A DNA stretch of 64,000 nucleotides from Flavobacteriaceae bacterium (GTDB taxonomy: Bacteria > Bacteroidota > Bacteroidia > Flavobacteriales > Flavobacteriaceae): assembly GCA_021648755.1 (NCBI GenBank), contig JAKISG010000003.1, positions 62,001 through 126,000 on the forward strand. The letters run 5' to 3'. The notes beneath the pieces are model-generated. The model worked only from the letters and a program-made list of their open reading frames with translations. It was not told where the DNA came from and searched no databases. The translations under genes were made by a program, and so were the position numbers. This document shows, piece after piece, positions 25,143 to 33,939 of the stretch. The stretch's first letter is position 1. Each line of letters begins with the position of its first letter.

Positions 25143-26006
25143 TTAAATAAATAGAGTAATTAGTAAAATTGCAATAACGGAGAGTATAATACCAAAATAG
25201 TTCATTTTAGATAGTTTTTCTTTAAAAAGTAATAGACCAATAATAGAAGAAAGTAGCACAATACCTACATTGTTTACAGTAAAAATAGTTGAACTATCTA
25301 GACCTTTAGTTTGTAATGCTTTTAGTAAAAAATAAATGGAAAAATAATTTGGTATGCCTAAAATAACCCCTGCAATTAGGTTTTTAAAACTTAATTTTAA
25401 TTTTTTACTTATGACTAAGTATATCATTACAATAAAACCTAATAAAACGGCAACTAAAAAAATGGTACCTGTATAAATTGCTGTTTCATTTGCTTGTACA
25501 AAGTTCTTTTCTATATATTTAAGTAAAGTATCTAAAGTCCCCGAACCTAAAAATAAGACGATTGGTAAATACAACAGTTTTATATTAAATACCTCTCCTT
25601 TTTTAACGGAAGAAAAATAGACTGCAATTAAAGCCAAAATTATTCCGATAATTTTATACAGCCCTATGGCTTCTTTATAAATTAAAATTCCGAATAATAT
25701 GGGGATTACAACGCTCATTTTACTAGCAACTGCTACAACAGAAATTCCCATTTTTTGTACTGTTTTTGCCATTACATTAAAAATTATTATAAATAAAAAG
25801 CCTAAAATGACGGCTCCAAAAAACCATTTTTGCTTTGGTATTTCTAGCAAACTATAAGTTACATTAGACTGTGAATACGCTACTAAAAAAGCAAATAAAT
25901 AGTTAAAGACAATTGCTTGAAATGTATCTACTTTGTATTTGTCAAAAAGTTTAAAAATAATAAACAGTAAGGCATTTACTAAAACGCTTAAAACTATATA
26001 TATCAT
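25143..26006 (-). CDS. EamA/DMT superfamily transporter
   Basis: A 287-residue integral membrane protein with about ten hydrophobic segments in two repeats of five, as in the drug/metabolite transporter superfamily. The first EamA-like unit includes VVAVASKMSVVIPILFGILI with a charged YKEAIG; the second has FTVNNVGIVLLSSIIGLLLF with KEKLSK. It would move a small metabolite across the cytoplasmic membrane; the substrate cannot be told from sequence. It lies between ribD and the YigZ-family gene on the minus strand. Confidence 0.85.
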   Translation of the reverse strand: MIYIVLSVLVNALLFIIFKLFDKYKVDTFQAIVFNYLFAFLVAYSQSNVTYSLLEIPKQKWFFGAVILGFLFIIIFNVMAKTVQKMGISVVAVASKMSVVIPILFGILIYKEAIGLYKIIGIILALIAVYFSSVKKGEVFNIKLLYLPIVLFLGSGTLDTLLKYIEKNFVQANETAIYTGTIFLVAVLLGFIVMIYLVISKKLKLSFKNLIAGVILGIPNYFSIYFLLKALQTKGLDSSTIFTVNNVGIVLLSSIIGLLLFKEKLSKMNYFGIILSVIAILLITLFI

Positions 26007-26165
26007 TGGCTTGGTAATTATTAATTTAATTATTGTAACGGATTAATTCCGTTTTTTGTTATTATATTTATTTTATCAATAAAAATTTTTCTTTTAGATT
26101 ATTTTCATTCAATATAATTAAGAACTATCTTAATTAGTTTGCCAGAAAGACTATAATAATAAGTT

Positions 26166-27218
26166 TTAAATTGCTTCATTATTTATTTTTACAACTAATT
26201 GATCTTCTAATATTTTTTTATTAAAAATGATTATTCCTTTTAATTTGGGCGCTTTAATACCGTTTTCTAGAAGAAAATTACCATAAAAAACACGTGCCTC
26301 GTCCCATAAATTAGTTGTAATAAAATGCTGTAAGGTCTGTCTGCCCCCTTCTATAATAACTGATTGTACCTTATATTTATACAACACATTACAAATTTGT
26401 TTTGCAATATTTGCATCAAAGTTTATACACTCAAATATTAAGTTTTTTTTATTTTTTTGAATGATTTTTGAAGTAAATATAATTGTTTGTATGCTTTGGT
26501 CTAAAACATGAAAGTTAGTAGGAATTCTTAAATTATTATCTAGAATTACTCTTATCGGGTTTTCACCTTTAAAAGTTCGTGTGTTTAATTTGGGGTTATC
26601 ACTTACAACTGTATTTGTACCAACTAAAATAGCCTGTTCTTCACTTCTAAACTTATGCGTTAATTGTTGTGAGTATTTATTGCTAATCCAAATTGGCATA
26701 ACTTTTTCTTTTTTTAATTGACCAATAAAACCATCTTTACTTTCTGCCCATTTTAAAATAATATAAGGTCTTTTCTTTTCATGAAAAGTAAAAAATCGTT
26801 TGTTTAAATTAAAACAAGATTTCTTTAAAACATTAATTGTTACTTCACAATCATTATCTTTTAAATATTGAATTCCATTTCCTTTAACTAAACTATGGGT
26901 ATCTTTAAGACCAATAACTATTTTTTTAATTCCTTTTTTAACAATTAAATTACAACAAGGTGGTGTTTTTCCGAAATGTGAACATGGTTCTAAACTAACA
27001 TATAAAGTGGCTTTTGAAATATTTTTAAGATACACGTCCTTAACCGAATTTATACAATTTACTTCTGCATGATTTCCTCCAAAAGGGCTTGTAAATCCTT
27101 CGCCAATAATAGTATTTTTATAAACCAAAACAGCACCAACCATTGGGTTTGGAGCGGTTGTTCCTAAGCCTAATTTTGCTAACTGTAAACACCTTTTTAT
27201 ATAATATTCGTTAATCAC
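26166..27218 (-). CDS. ribD: Bifunctional riboflavin biosynthesis protein RibD
   Basis: A 350-residue two-domain enzyme. Residues 1 to about 145 are the deaminase (NPMVGAVLV, the zinc-binding HAEVNCI and PCSHFGKTPPCCNLI), which deaminates the pyrimidine intermediate derived from GTP. Residues about 150-350 are the reductase (RPYIILKWAESKDGFIG, LVGTNTVVSDNPKLNTR, and VIIEGGRQTLQHFI), which reduces the ribosyl side chain with NADPH. The order and size match E. coli RibD. No other rib gene is next to it. 160 bases without a recognisable feature separate it from the transporter gene. Confidence 0.93.
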   Translation of the reverse strand: MINEYYIKRCLQLAKLGLGTTAPNPMVGAVLVYKNTIIGEGFTSPFGGNHAEVNCINSVKDVYLKNISKATLYVSLEPCSHFGKTPPCCNLIVKKGIKKIVIGLKDTHSLVKGNGIQYLKDNDCEVTINVLKKSCFNLNKRFFTFHEKKRPYIILKWAESKDGFIGQLKKEKVMPIWISNKYSQQLTHKFRSEEQAILVGTNTVVSDNPKLNTRTFKGENPIRVILDNNLRIPTNFHVLDQSIQTIIFTSKIIQKNKKNLIFECINFDANIAKQICNVLYKYKVQSVIIEGGRQTLQHFITTNLWDEARVFYGNFLLENGIKAPKLKGIIIFNKKILEDQLVVKINNEAI

Positions 27219-27281
27219 TTAATTTTAAAATTTTTGGTAACAATTTTTACATATAATTTTAAATTTGTTTTTTATTTTGCC

Positions 27282-27812
27282 TTATATATTTAAGTACATA
27301 TCAACAAGACCTTCTGGAGTTTTAACTTTAATTGTTTTATTGCTTCTATTTACAGCAACTAAAAAGGCATCTATCGGAACTAGTAATTCTTTACCATCAT
27401 TATTTTTAATTATAAAAAAATCTTGTGCTGTAGTATCGTTTATAGATTTTAGAACTCCAAGTTCGCCGTAATTTTCATCAATAATAGTAAAGCCAATTAC
27501 TTCGTGGTAATAAAATTTATTACCCTCTAGTTTTGGTAATAAAGTTAGCGGTAGGTAAACTGCTTTTTTTAGTATATTTTCGGCATCTAACTCGTTATCT
27601 ATATCTTCAAATTTCACTCTTAATTGATTGCCTTTTTGTAATAAACTTTCTGTGACAAAAAATGGTAAAAGTGTGTTTTTTAGCTCTAAAAAAACAGTTT
27701 CTAAGTTAGTGTAAAGTTCAGGGTCATCTGCATCTAATACAATTACGACTTCACCTTTAAAACTATGTTTTCGGGCAATAATTCCTAAATAAAAACAATT
27801 TTCCTTTTTCAT
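27282..27812 (-). CDS. rimM: Ribosome maturation factor RimM
   Basis: A 176-residue RimM that binds S19 and supports 16S rRNA 3'-domain maturation. It has the N-terminal YLGIIARKHSFKGEVVIVLDADDPELY barrel start (read here in parts) and the PRC-like C-terminal domain with FYYHEVIGFTIID, LGVLKSINDTTAQDFFII and LVPIDAFLVAVN. It is downstream of rpsP on the same strand, the common rpsP-rimM pairing, but a hairpin lies between the two genes. Confidence 0.93.
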   Translation of the reverse strand: MKKENCFYLGIIARKHSFKGEVVIVLDADDPELYTNLETVFLELKNTLLPFFVTESLLQKGNQLRVKFEDIDNELDAENILKKAVYLPLTLLPKLEGNKFYYHEVIGFTIIDENYGELGVLKSINDTTAQDFFIIKNNDGKELLVPIDAFLVAVNRSNKTIKVKTPEGLVDMYLNI

Positions 27813-27828
27813 AAAAATGTAGAAAATT

Positions 27829-27864
27829 AAAAGACCTCACAAGTTAAAAACCTGTAAGGTCTTT
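27829..27864 (-). terminator. Hairpin between rpsP and rimM
   Basis: AAAGACCT...AGGTCTTT arms (extended stem pairing at 12 of 14 positions) lie 40 bases after the rpsP stop. It is probably a partial terminator or attenuator that lowers rimM expression relative to S16. Confidence 0.6.
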
Positions 27865-27903
27865 GTTAAACCTTGAAATTTATTTTAAGTTTAAAACTTA
27901 AAT

Positions 27904-28404
27904 TTATTCTTCTTCGTTACTTGTAACTTCTTTGCTATCAGTAGTTTCTTCAGTAGTTTCAGTATCCTTAACAACCCTTGCCTCGTTTATTGCTTTTTCA
28001 GCAATTAAAGCTTTTGCTTTTGCATCTGTTTTTGCTTTTTCGAGTTTTTCTTCTTTTGTGCTAACAAGACCTGATTTTTCTTCTAGCCATGTTTTGAATT
28101 TTTCTGCAGCTTGCTCTTCGGTTAAAGCTCCTTTTCGAACACCACCTGCTAAATGATTTTTTAACATAGCACCTTTATAAGATAACAATGCTCTTGCTGT
28201 ATCAGTAGGTTGTGCACCATTTTGTAGCCAACTTACTGCTTTGTCTACATCTAAATCTATTGTTGCAGGGTTTGTGTTTGGGTTATAAGTCCCAATTTTT
28301 TCTAGTAATTTACCATCTCTTTTTGAACGTGCATCTGCTGCAACAATCCAATAAAAGGGCTTTCCTTTTCTACCGTGTCTTTGTAATCTAATTTTTACTG
28401 GCAT
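27904..28404 (-). CDS. rpsP: 30S ribosomal protein S16 with acidic C-terminal tail
   Basis: A 166-residue protein. The first about 80 residues are S16 (MPVKIRLQRHGRKGKPFYWIVAADARSKRD in parts, LEKIGTYNPNT, ALSWLQNGAQPT-like region), a 16S rRNA-binding assembly protein. The remaining about 85 residues form a Lys/Ala/Glu-rich helix and an acidic Glu/Thr tail ending EVTSNEEE. Typical S16 is about 80-90 residues; long tails are frequent in Bacteroidota. It is the first gene of the rpsP-rimM unit. Confidence 0.96.
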   Translation of the reverse strand: MPVKIRLQRHGRKGKPFYWIVAADARSKRDGKLLEKIGTYNPNTNPATIDLDVDKAVSWLQNGAQPTDTARALLSYKGAMLKNHLAGGVRKGALTEEQAAEKFKTWLEEKSGLVSTKEEKLEKAKTDAKAKALIAEKAINEARVVKDTETTEETTDSKEVTSNEEE

Positions 28405-28407
28405 AAT

Positions 28408-28471
28408 TTGTTAAATTTTAAGGTTCTCGACCTTGGTTTTTAATTTGTTAAATTTTAAGAACGCAAATCTA
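28408..28471 (-). promoter_or_regulatory. rpsP promoter and leader with direct repeat and small hairpin
   Basis: A TAGATTTG element (28464-28471, minus strand) lies 60 bases before the rpsP ATG. The leader contains TTTGTTAAATTTTAAG twice (about 28410-28426 and 28445-28461) around a small hairpin AAGGTCGAGAACCTT. It might be an autoregulatory leader or simply a duplication. Confidence 0.45.
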
Positions 28472-28522
28472 CTTCTTTTTTTATTAATAAGCCTATTTAA
28501 CTATTAATATAAATTAAAGAGT

Positions 28523-28530
28523 TATATTTG
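28523..28530 (+). promoter_or_regulatory. Promoter -7 element (TATATTTG)
   Basis: TAnnTTTG match 30 bases before the small membrane protein gene at 28561. Confidence 0.55.
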
Positions 28531-28560
28531 TTTTTTCAACAAACTAAAAATTAAATAATC

Positions 28561-28764
28561 ATGAAAAAAATTGGGTCAACAATGGCAATTGTAGGAATTA
28601 TAGCAATAGTAATGAATTTTTTAGACCGTGTACCAGCAATATTAATATGGATTTATTCTTGGGGAGAAACTACCGCTTGGGTTATTAAAATTGCTCTAGT
28701 TGTTATAGGTGCTGTATTATTTTTTGTAGGAAAAAAAGAAACTTCTAAAGAACAACAAAATTAA
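28561..28764 (+). CDS. Small two-helix membrane protein
   Basis: A 67-residue protein with two hydrophobic segments (about 7-22, TMAIVGIIAIVMNFL, and about 41-58, IKIALVVIGAVLFFVG) separated by a Trp-containing loop (LIWIYSWGETTAWV). The C-terminus is short and charged (KKETSKEQQN). It has its own promoter and clear coding composition, so it is very probably expressed. No function is known to me for this kind of protein. Confidence 0.65.
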   Translation: MKKIGSTMAIVGIIAIVMNFLDRVPAILIWIYSWGETTAWVIKIALVVIGAVLFFVGKKETSKEQQN

Positions 28765-28889
28765 GCTATAATAAATCTTATTGTAGATGATTAAAAAGCG
28801 TTATTAAAAAAGAAATTTTCACAAGAAAAACACAAAGATAATAGACCTAAAAAATAAATTTAAAAACAATTTACTAATCTCTAAAATTA

Positions 28890-28897
28890 TATATTTG
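28890..28897 (+). promoter_or_regulatory. Promoter -7 element (TATATTTG) of lysS
   Basis: TAnnTTTG match 58 bases before the lysS ATG. Confidence 0.55.
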
Positions 28898-28954
28898 CAC
28901 CAAACTTTGGTCTAAGTATGGTCTTTATGGCTTGACCTAATAAACAGATAACAA

Positions 28955-30649
28955 ATGCAACTAACCGAACAAGAAATTGTTAGAAGGGAATCACTCCAAA
29001 AATTAAGAGATTTAGGTATAAATCCATACCCAGCAGCACAGTTCCACACTACTACCTCTGTCAAACAGATAATGGATAGATTCTCTAATTTTGAGGGTAA
29101 ACAAGTTGTTCTTGCAGGTAGAATAATGAGTCGTAGAATTATGGGTTCTGCCTCTTTTGCAGAACTAAAAGATGGCTCTGGTAGAATGCAAATCTACTTT
29201 AATCGTGATTTGCTTTGTATTGGTGATGATAAAACAATGTATAATACTGTTTTTAAAAAATTACTAGATTTAGGAGATATTATTGGTATAAAAGGTGAAG
29301 TTTTTAAAACTAAAGTTGGTGAAATTTCTGTTAAAGTGAGTGAATTAACTGTTTTATCTAAATCATTACGACCTTTACCTATTGCTAAAATAGATGCAGA
29401 AGGTAAAGTTCATGACGCTTTTACAGATGCAGAATTACGATACCGACAACGTTATGTAGATTTAATTGTAAACGATCATGTAAAAGAAACATTTATAAAA
29501 CGTACAAAAATAACAAATACGATTCGTCAGTTTTTTAACGAACGTAATTATGTAGAAGTAGAAACACCTATCTTACAACCTATCCCTGGAGGTGCAGCTG
29601 CAAGCCCTTTTGTCACACATCACAATGCGTTAAATATACCTTTATATTTACGAATTGCTAACGAATTATACCTAAAACGTCTTATTGTTGGTGGTTTTGA
29701 TGCCGTTTATGAATTTTCTAAAGATTTTAGAAACGAAGGAATGGATAGAACCCACAATCCAGAATTTACGGTAATGGAACTCTATGTTGCTTATAAAGAT
29801 TATAATTGGATGATGAATATGACCGAGCAATTACTAGAAAAAATAGCATTAGAATCTAATCAGAATACAACGGTAACTTTTGGAGAACACCAAATTAATT
29901 TTAAGGCACCTTATGCTCGTATTCCTATTTTAGAGGCCATTAAAAAGCATACCAGTTTTGACCTTAACGGAATGAATCAAAAAGAATTAATACAAGTTTG
30001 CCATAAATTAGACATTACTGCAGACCAAACTATGGGTATCGGGAAACTAATAGATGAAATTTTTGGTGAAAAATGTGAGCACAATTACATTCAACCCACT
30101 TTTATAATTGATTACCCAAAGGAAATGAGTCCGTTATGTAAAGAACACCGTGATGATCCAAGACTTACTGAACGCTTTGAACTTATGGTTGCTGGCAAAG
30201 AATTGGCAAATGCTTATTCAGAATTAAACGACCCAATAGACCAAAAAGAACGTTTTGAAGAACAATTAAAACTATCTGAAAAAGGCGATGACGAAGCTAT
30301 GTTTATAGATCAAGATTTTGTTCGTGCTTTAGAGTATGGTATGCCTCCAACTTCTGGTATTGGTATTGGTATAGATCGTTTAACTATGTTTATGACTAAT
30401 AATTCTTCAATACAAGAAGTGCTTTTTTTTCCGCAAATGCGACCAGAAAAAAAGCAAATTACAATGACTGATGAAGAAAAAAAAGTTTTTGAAATTCTTA
30501 AAAAAGAAAGTAAACTAAAATTAACTGATTTAAAAACTCAAAGTGAATTAAGCAATAAAAAATGGGATAAAACCATAAAGAGTTTAACTAAAAATAAATT
30601 GGCAAAAGTTGAAAAAACAAATGATGATTTGTTTGTTGAGTTGCTATAA
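28955..30649 (+). CDS. lysS: Lysyl-tRNA synthetase, class II, with C-terminal extension
   Basis: A 564-residue class II LysRS that charges tRNA-Lys. The OB-fold anticodon domain is at about 50-150 (VVLAGRIMSRRIMG, FAELKDGSGRMQIYF). Class II motifs follow: RYRQRYVDLI and PGGAAASPFVTHHN (about 210-225), FRNEGMDRTHNPEFT (motif 2) and GMPPTSGIGIGIDRLTM (motif 3). After the usual end near residue 500 there is an extra roughly 60-residue Lys/Leu-rich segment (EKKVFEILKKESKLKLTDL... NKLAKVEK), which looks like a winged-helix domain. That extension is uncommon outside this lineage; its role is unknown. Confidence 0.96.
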   Translation: MQLTEQEIVRRESLQKLRDLGINPYPAAQFHTTTSVKQIMDRFSNFEGKQVVLAGRIMSRRIMGSASFAELKDGSGRMQIYFNRDLLCIGDDKTMYNTVFKKLLDLGDIIGIKGEVFKTKVGEISVKVSELTVLSKSLRPLPIAKIDAEGKVHDAFTDAELRYRQRYVDLIVNDHVKETFIKRTKITNTIRQFFNERNYVEVETPILQPIPGGAAASPFVTHHNALNIPLYLRIANELYLKRLIVGGFDAVYEFSKDFRNEGMDRTHNPEFTVMELYVAYKDYNWMMNMTEQLLEKIALESNQNTTVTFGEHQINFKAPYARIPILEAIKKHTSFDLNGMNQKELIQVCHKLDITADQTMGIGKLIDEIFGEKCEHNYIQPTFIIDYPKEMSPLCKEHRDDPRLTERFELMVAGKELANAYSELNDPIDQKERFEEQLKLSEKGDDEAMFIDQDFVRALEYGMPPTSGIGIGIDRLTMFMTNNSSIQEVLFFPQMRPEKKQITMTDEEKKVFEILKKESKLKLTDLKTQSELSNKKWDKTIKSLTKNKLAKVEKTNDDLFVELL

Positions 30650-30703
30650 CTCCTTACAAACTAAAAAGGGTAGCGCTAGAGTTTTATGCTTTAAAAAATT
30701 TAC

Positions 30704-31708
30704 TTACCATCTAATAATTACACTTCCCCAAGTAAAACCAGAACCAAAAGCGGCAAGAACAACCAAATTATTTTCTTTGATTTTTTGTTGTTCCCAAGCT
30801 TCGGTTAAAGCAATAATGATAGAAGCTGCTGTAGTATTACCATATTTCATAATATTATTAAATACTTGGTCATCGCTTAAACCAAATTTGCGTTGTACAA
30901 ATTGTGAGATTCGCAAATTTGCCTGATGTGGTATTAACATATCAATATCACTAGTTTTTAGATTGTTCTTCTCTAAACCTTCTAAAATTACTTGACTAAA
31001 CCTGGTAACAGCATTTTTAAATACAAACTGCCCGTCCATATAAGGAAAATAAGAAATATCTTCGCCTTTAGATGCTATTATTTCTGGAACCCAATGTTTG
31101 ATGCTCGGAGATTTTACCATTAATTTTTCAGCATACTTACCTTCTGAATGTAAATGTGATGATAAAATACCTTTAGTATTATCTTCAGTTCGAGTAAGTA
31201 CACATGCACCTGCACCATCACCAAAAATTACAGAAACTCCACGTCCTCTAGTTGTTTTGTCTAATCCGTTAGAATGATATTCAGCACCAATTACCAAAAT
31301 ATTTTTATACATACCTGTTTTAATAAATTGATCTGCAGTTGACATAGCGTAAATAAAACCAGAACATTGATTTCGAATATCAATTGCACCAATAGTAGAC
31401 ATTTCTAACATATCTTGCACTTGCACTCCACATCCAGGAAAAAAATAATCGGGACTCAATGTAGCAAATACTAAAAAATCAATATCATCTTTAGTTAAAT
31501 TAGCACGTTCAATGGCAATTTTGGCTGCTTTTGCTCCCATTACAGCAGAGGTGTCCTCAGTACCTTTTTTAATCCATCTTCGCTCTTTTATACCAGTTCT
31601 CTCTTGAATCCATGCATCATTAGTGTCCATTATTTTCGAGAGGTCAGCATTAGTAACTTTATTTTCAGGCAGGTAGTAACCTAAACCTATTATTTTTGAA
31701 TTATACAT
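30704..31708 (-). CDS. 3-oxoacyl-ACP synthase III family protein
   Basis: A 334-residue thiolase-fold KAS III enzyme. The Cys-His-Asn triad is visible in IRNQCSGFIYAMSTADQFI, IPHQANLRISQFV and KYGNTTAASIIIAL. GYYLPENKVTNADL, WIQERTGIKERRW and FGDGAGACVL are further family blocks, and the C-terminus ends AAFGSGFTWGSVIIRW. It may start fatty-acid synthesis as FabH, but the lone location and family diversity also allow a role in a lipid or secondary pathway. I therefore give no gene symbol. It converges on lysS. Confidence 0.88.
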   Translation of the reverse strand: MYNSKIIGLGYYLPENKVTNADLSKIMDTNDAWIQERTGIKERRWIKKGTEDTSAVMGAKAAKIAIERANLTKDDIDFLVFATLSPDYFFPGCGVQVQDMLEMSTIGAIDIRNQCSGFIYAMSTADQFIKTGMYKNILVIGAEYHSNGLDKTTRGRGVSVIFGDGAGACVLTRTEDNTKGILSSHLHSEGKYAEKLMVKSPSIKHWVPEIIASKGEDISYFPYMDGQFVFKNAVTRFSQVILEGLEKNNLKTSDIDMLIPHQANLRISQFVQRKFGLSDDQVFNNIMKYGNTTAASIIIALTEAWEQQKIKENNLVVLAAFGSGFTWGSVIIRW

Positions 31709-31742
31709 AAAATATGTTTTTAGTTTTCTTTATTAGTTAGTT

Positions 31743-31750
31743 CAAAGATA
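31743..31750 (-). promoter_or_regulatory. Promoter -7 element (TATCTTTG) of the KAS III gene
   Basis: TAnnTTTG match on the minus strand 35 bases ahead of the KAS III ATG. Confidence 0.6.
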
Positions 31751-31867
31751 ATAGATTTTAAACACAACTTTGCTAAAATTTAAACCTTTAATATTGAATT
31801 TATGATACGATCAAAAATTAGCAAAATTTTACCAATTAGATTTCTTCAATCTATTACCTTTGCTATT

Positions 31868-33826
31868 ATGTTTAAACAAATTTTATTTAGTTGTGCTTTT
31901 TTAACTTTAACAGTAGGGTTTTCACAAATAAGAACTATAAATAATGATGCAGGTTTTGAAAATAGATTAACAGATAGTATACCAATTAAAGATGCTATTA
32001 AGGTAAAACTTAGTGGTAAAACAAAATTTACAGACTATAAAATTTTCTCTCATAAAAAAGACACAACGTATATAGACACTACTTTAACTATTGCGAAAGA
32101 TTATGTGTTTAATTTTATACGAAAAGACGCTTTTGAATTATTAGAATTTCAGAACCAAGGGCAGACTTTTAATAATTTAGCTTATACCTTTACAGAAACT
32201 TCCCTTTATCCTGAATTAGGAGCAAGGGCAAAACACTTTAGTCATTTTGAAGTAGAAGATATAAAATATTATGAAGTCCCAACACCAACAACCGAGTTAG
32301 CATGGCGAACGGGCTTAGAACAAGGTCAGGTTTTAGATGCTTTAATTACATTAAACACCTCTAAAAGACAGAATATTTCATTATCATACAAAGGCTTACG
32401 TTCTCTAGGTAAATATAGAAATACATTGAGTAGTCACGGTAATATGCGTTTAACTTATAGTTATCAATCAAAAAAAGGCAACTACAACTTAAGAATACAC
32501 CAAACTGCACAACAAATAATTAATGATGAAAATGGTGGTTTAACTCCTGATTCAATTATTTTTTTTGAAACTAATGATCCTGACTTTAAAGAACGAGGCA
32601 GGTTAGTAACAAATTTTATTGATGCTACAAATATTTTAAGAAGCAACAGAAGTTATTTAGAACATGACTATGCAATTTGGAGAAGACTTGATAGTTTAAG
32701 CAATACTAAAACAAGCCTAAAAATTGGACATGTATTAAACTATGAAACTAAACATTACGAATTTAACCAAGTTGCTCAAAATGATTTTTTTGGCAATGCT
32801 TTTGATTCTGAAATAAACGACAAAAATAAATTAAGAAAACTATACAACCAAGTAAATGTTAGTTTGACATCTCCAGTAATTTTAGGAACTTTAAAATTAC
32901 ATTTAGACAATTATAATTATAATTATAGATATCAAAATTTGGTGAATATAAACAACCAGACTATTGCACAAAGTTTAAATGGCAATGTATCCTCATTTGG
33001 AGCAGATTGGGTTACTTATTATAAAAATATTAAAATTCATGCTAAAGCCGCTTCTACGATAACAAACGATTTAAATGCTAATTATATAAAAGCAACAGCA
33101 ACTTATAAAAAAGACAGTTTATTTACTATAAATGCTTCGTTTTTAAATAATAGTAAATCGCCTAATTTTAATTTTTTATTAAATCAAAGTACTTATCAAG
33201 CTTATAATTGGCAAAACAGCTTTAAAAATGAGTTGACTAGAACTTTATTTTTTGAACTAAAATCAGATAAATGGATTAACGCAACTGCTCAAATTACACA
33301 ACTAGATAATTATGCGTACTTTACAGATATTGATAATGATGGACAAATAGAACCAATACAGTTTAACGGAATCGTAAATTACCTAAAAATCAAAGTATCA
33401 AAAAAAATAAAGTTTAAAAAATTTACAGTAGACAATACAGTAATGTATCAAAACGTAACCAATGGCAAAGAAGTATTAAGAGTGCCAGACTTTGTTACTC
33501 GAAATAGTTTGTATTATTCAAGTTATGTATTTAAAAAGAAACCTATGTTTCTGCAAACAGGAATAACTTTTAAATATTTTACCAAATATTTTGCAAATGA
33601 CTATAATCCGTTATTATCCGAATTTAGTGTACAAAATGATACCGAAATAGGTAATTTTCCGTTAATAGATCTCTTTGTTAACGCTAAAATTAGACAAACT
33701 CGAATTTATTTTAAAGCAGAACATTTAAATTCTCTTTTTTCAAAAAAAAATTATTATACTGCACCAACATATCCGTACCGAGATTTTGTGATTAGGTTTG
33801 GTTTGGTTTGGAATTTCTTTATTTAA
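31868..33826 (+). CDS. Putative porin, outer-membrane beta-barrel
   Basis: A 652-residue exported protein. From ATG 31868 it has a good signal peptide (MFKQILFSCAFLTLTVGFSQ). The mature chain is almost wholly alternating beta-strand with aromatic ends (GKYRNTLSSHGNMRLTYSYQ, KLHLDNYNYNYRYQ, FILFGLVWNFF-like C-terminal strand ending in Phe), as in outer-membrane barrels. It matches the family usually named putative porin in Flavobacteriaceae. An upstream ATG at 31802 is in frame but adds 22 basic residues before the signal. A TACCTTTG element at 31855-31862 lies directly before ATG 31868 and argues for the shorter start. Substrate unknown. Confidence 0.75.
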   Translation: MFKQILFSCAFLTLTVGFSQIRTINNDAGFENRLTDSIPIKDAIKVKLSGKTKFTDYKIFSHKKDTTYIDTTLTIAKDYVFNFIRKDAFELLEFQNQGQTFNNLAYTFTETSLYPELGARAKHFSHFEVEDIKYYEVPTPTTELAWRTGLEQGQVLDALITLNTSKRQNISLSYKGLRSLGKYRNTLSSHGNMRLTYSYQSKKGNYNLRIHQTAQQIINDENGGLTPDSIIFFETNDPDFKERGRLVTNFIDATNILRSNRSYLEHDYAIWRRLDSLSNTKTSLKIGHVLNYETKHYEFNQVAQNDFFGNAFDSEINDKNKLRKLYNQVNVSLTSPVILGTLKLHLDNYNYNYRYQNLVNINNQTIAQSLNGNVSSFGADWVTYYKNIKIHAKAASTITNDLNANYIKATATYKKDSLFTINASFLNNSKSPNFNFLLNQSTYQAYNWQNSFKNELTRTLFFELKSDKWINATAQITQLDNYAYFTDIDNDGQIEPIQFNGIVNYLKIKVSKKIKFKKFTVDNTVMYQNVTNGKEVLRVPDFVTRNSLYYSSYVFKKKPMFLQTGITFKYFTKYFANDYNPLLSEFSVQNDTEIGNFPLIDLFVNAKIRQTRIYFKAEHLNSLFSKKNYYTAPTYPYRDFVIRFGLVWNFFI

Positions 33827-33939
33827 ATTTAGGGTAAAATCTTAATAAATTGTTTCTTCACAAAGTTATTAAAAATGATAGTAATCTATCTTACTATTGG
33901 TTTAAATTTTTTATTTTTGAAAAATAAAATTTGTACATT

